Below are positions 62,818-64,000 of a DNA stretch of 64,000 bases, piece by piece. Location of the stretch: the NCBI GenBank assembly GCA_019614645.1, contig JABWDB010000004.1, forward strand, positions 6,200,001 to 6,264,000. The letters are read 5' to 3'. The translations under genes were made by a program, and so were the position numbers. Numbering within the stretch: the first letter of the stretch is position 1; each line of letters begins with the position of its first letter. The stretch comes from Stratiolaelaps scimitus. Lineage: Eukaryota > Arthropoda > Arachnida > Mesostigmata > Laelapidae. The notes under the pieces are model-generated. The model was not told the DNA's origin, made no database searches, and worked only from the letters and a program-made list of their open reading frames with translations.

Positions 62818-64000
62818 ACGAATAACGAGAGAATCACCGCCGATCCAGTATCAACAATCAATCGCAAAGTTATCACGGGAATATCTCAACGGATATATAT
62901 CTCTACAGCGACCACAAAGCCGATTTACAACGAGCGCACAGTGGCCATTAAACCAACAGGAAAAACAGCAGGAATAGTTTCACACAGTTAGCTCGTCCCG
63001 TCATGGGACCTAGCCTTTTCTAATCAGGTAATTTGCTCATCGCCTTGATTCGCCAGCATTATCTCACCAAATCAAGATTATACAGCAAAAATCAAAATAG
63101 AGGTTGCATGAGAAAAAGAACGAACAAACAAAACAAATGAAGCGAAATCCAGAGTTAAAATGCGCGATAATGAAAAAAGAGCAACGTCTCAACAGGGTTG
63201 AAATCATATTACGTTTTTGAGGTCCCAGGTCAATTAAGTACCGCATAGATATTGCTACAGATTAGGCAGATACCTCATACCGAACAACAATATTATTATT
63301 ATTATTATGAGAGTGTGAGTTTGTTCAACGAGAGGGCTACCGGGCAATGGTAAGCAATGATAAGGGGTCTCTACGGACGCTCGCATCGTCCACAGCCGAT
63401 TCCAATCATTTCCTCGTGGTGTCGCCGCGTCTTCCACACCGCATGGTGAAATCCGTGGACTGCTCCACGAGTCACACGTGCGCGGGTCGCTCCTGGCAGT
63501 TCTCTCTCCATGCGAAGTTGGTCATAGCTCCAACGTCGACGAACTCTGGATCTAAGTCGGTCGTTCTCGGCTCAAAATTGCGAATGAACGGCCGTGAAAC
63601 GACCCCATACTTTGTATATGTCCATACGTCATTTTCGGTGGTGCTACTTTACCAAATACGCGCTTTTAGTATTATATCGTACCCCGTTGTGCATTTTGAT
63701 ACACGAATCATCGACGATACTGCTGCTTTTGCTGCGAGCCAGCGTGCCATTTATGTGGTGCCGTTTTGAAGGCGGAGAAGTTGTTGTCATTTTTAAAGCT
63801 GACATGATCTGCCGCCACTCAGATACTGCGGATGCAATCGAAAAGTGAATAGGAATCATTGTTTGAAAATGTAAACGCAGATATATATGGAACGTGTGTG
63901 CTCTGGGGATGGCAATTGAAAGTCAAGTAGTTGTCGTTTCGCCGTCTCGCTACGCGACCAACCTTATCGCTGCAAGGAGGGATTAGAGCGAGAACGCCTT

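Larger units (their letters stand above)
60738..64000 (+). other. Presumed first intron of the syntrophin-like gene, truncated by the window
   Basis: Begins with donor GTAAGC. No PDZ-coding exon (GLGISIKGG-type motif) is visible in either strand. A modest open frame at 63.35-63.77 kb on plus has no recognisable family. Confidence 0.55.

Noticed and set aside
63347..63769. 140-codon open frame on plus near the right edge
   Set aside because: No domain or transposase motif recognised on either strand; probably chance.
1..64000. CRISPR arrays, operons, phage or viral genes
   Set aside because: None seen; all short repeats are eukaryotic microsatellites or fold-backs, and exons have spliceosomal boundaries.

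Overview
The window is nuclear DNA of a metazoan. It holds widely spaced exons with canonical splice sites, eukaryotic tRNA genes followed by poly-T terminators, a decayed non-LTR retrotransposon, and very many microsatellites, above all (TA)n tracts. The gene content (a Gbx/unplugged homeobox gene, an importin-alpha relative and a beta-syntrophin first exon) and the repeat style suggest an arthropod. A mite or tick is my guess, but the sequence alone does not settle it. Coding density is very low: about 2.5 kb of the 64 kb is supported as coding.

Layout. Positions 1 to 17247 are gene-poor DNA downstream of the homeobox gene, with a LINE reverse-transcriptase relic near 13.4-14.0 kb and a SINE-like piece just after it. 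From 42626 down to 17248 on the minus strand lies a complete two-exon Gbx/unplugged gene. Exon 1 (42233-42626) carries a Groucho-binding-type FSIASLI motif. Exon 2 (17248-17672) carries the whole homeodomain and the Gbx-specific C-terminal block. They are separated by a 24.56 kb intron, the two splice sites match in phase, and the joined frame gives 272 residues. Positions 42.6 to 51 kb hold the presumed Gbx 5' leader and promoter region plus a tRNA-like SINE candidate at 47.1 kb.

At 51067-52485 on the plus strand there is an uninterrupted 472-residue importin-alpha-like frame. It has kept the armadillo scaffold but lost the Trp/Asn ladder that binds nuclear localisation signals. It looks like an old retrocopy or a fast-evolving, repurposed paralogue and is the most unusual gene in the window. 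A small tRNA cluster follows (two His-GTG genes inside a roughly 150 bp direct duplication, and one Gly-GCC gene). A short interspersed repeat with a fold-back lies at 56.1 kb and an AAT/ATT array at 59.1 kb. The right edge holds the first coding exon of a beta-type syntrophin (60524-60737, plus strand), whose remaining exons lie outside the window.

The protein genes are not functionally linked: a developmental transcription factor, a transport-factor relative and a dystrophin-complex adaptor. I found no operon, CRISPR array, viral gene or defence system. Most open frames in the window come from simple repeats ((TA)n giving IYIYIY, CAG giving poly-Q/S/A/L) or GC-rich, stop-poor DNA and are not listed as genes.
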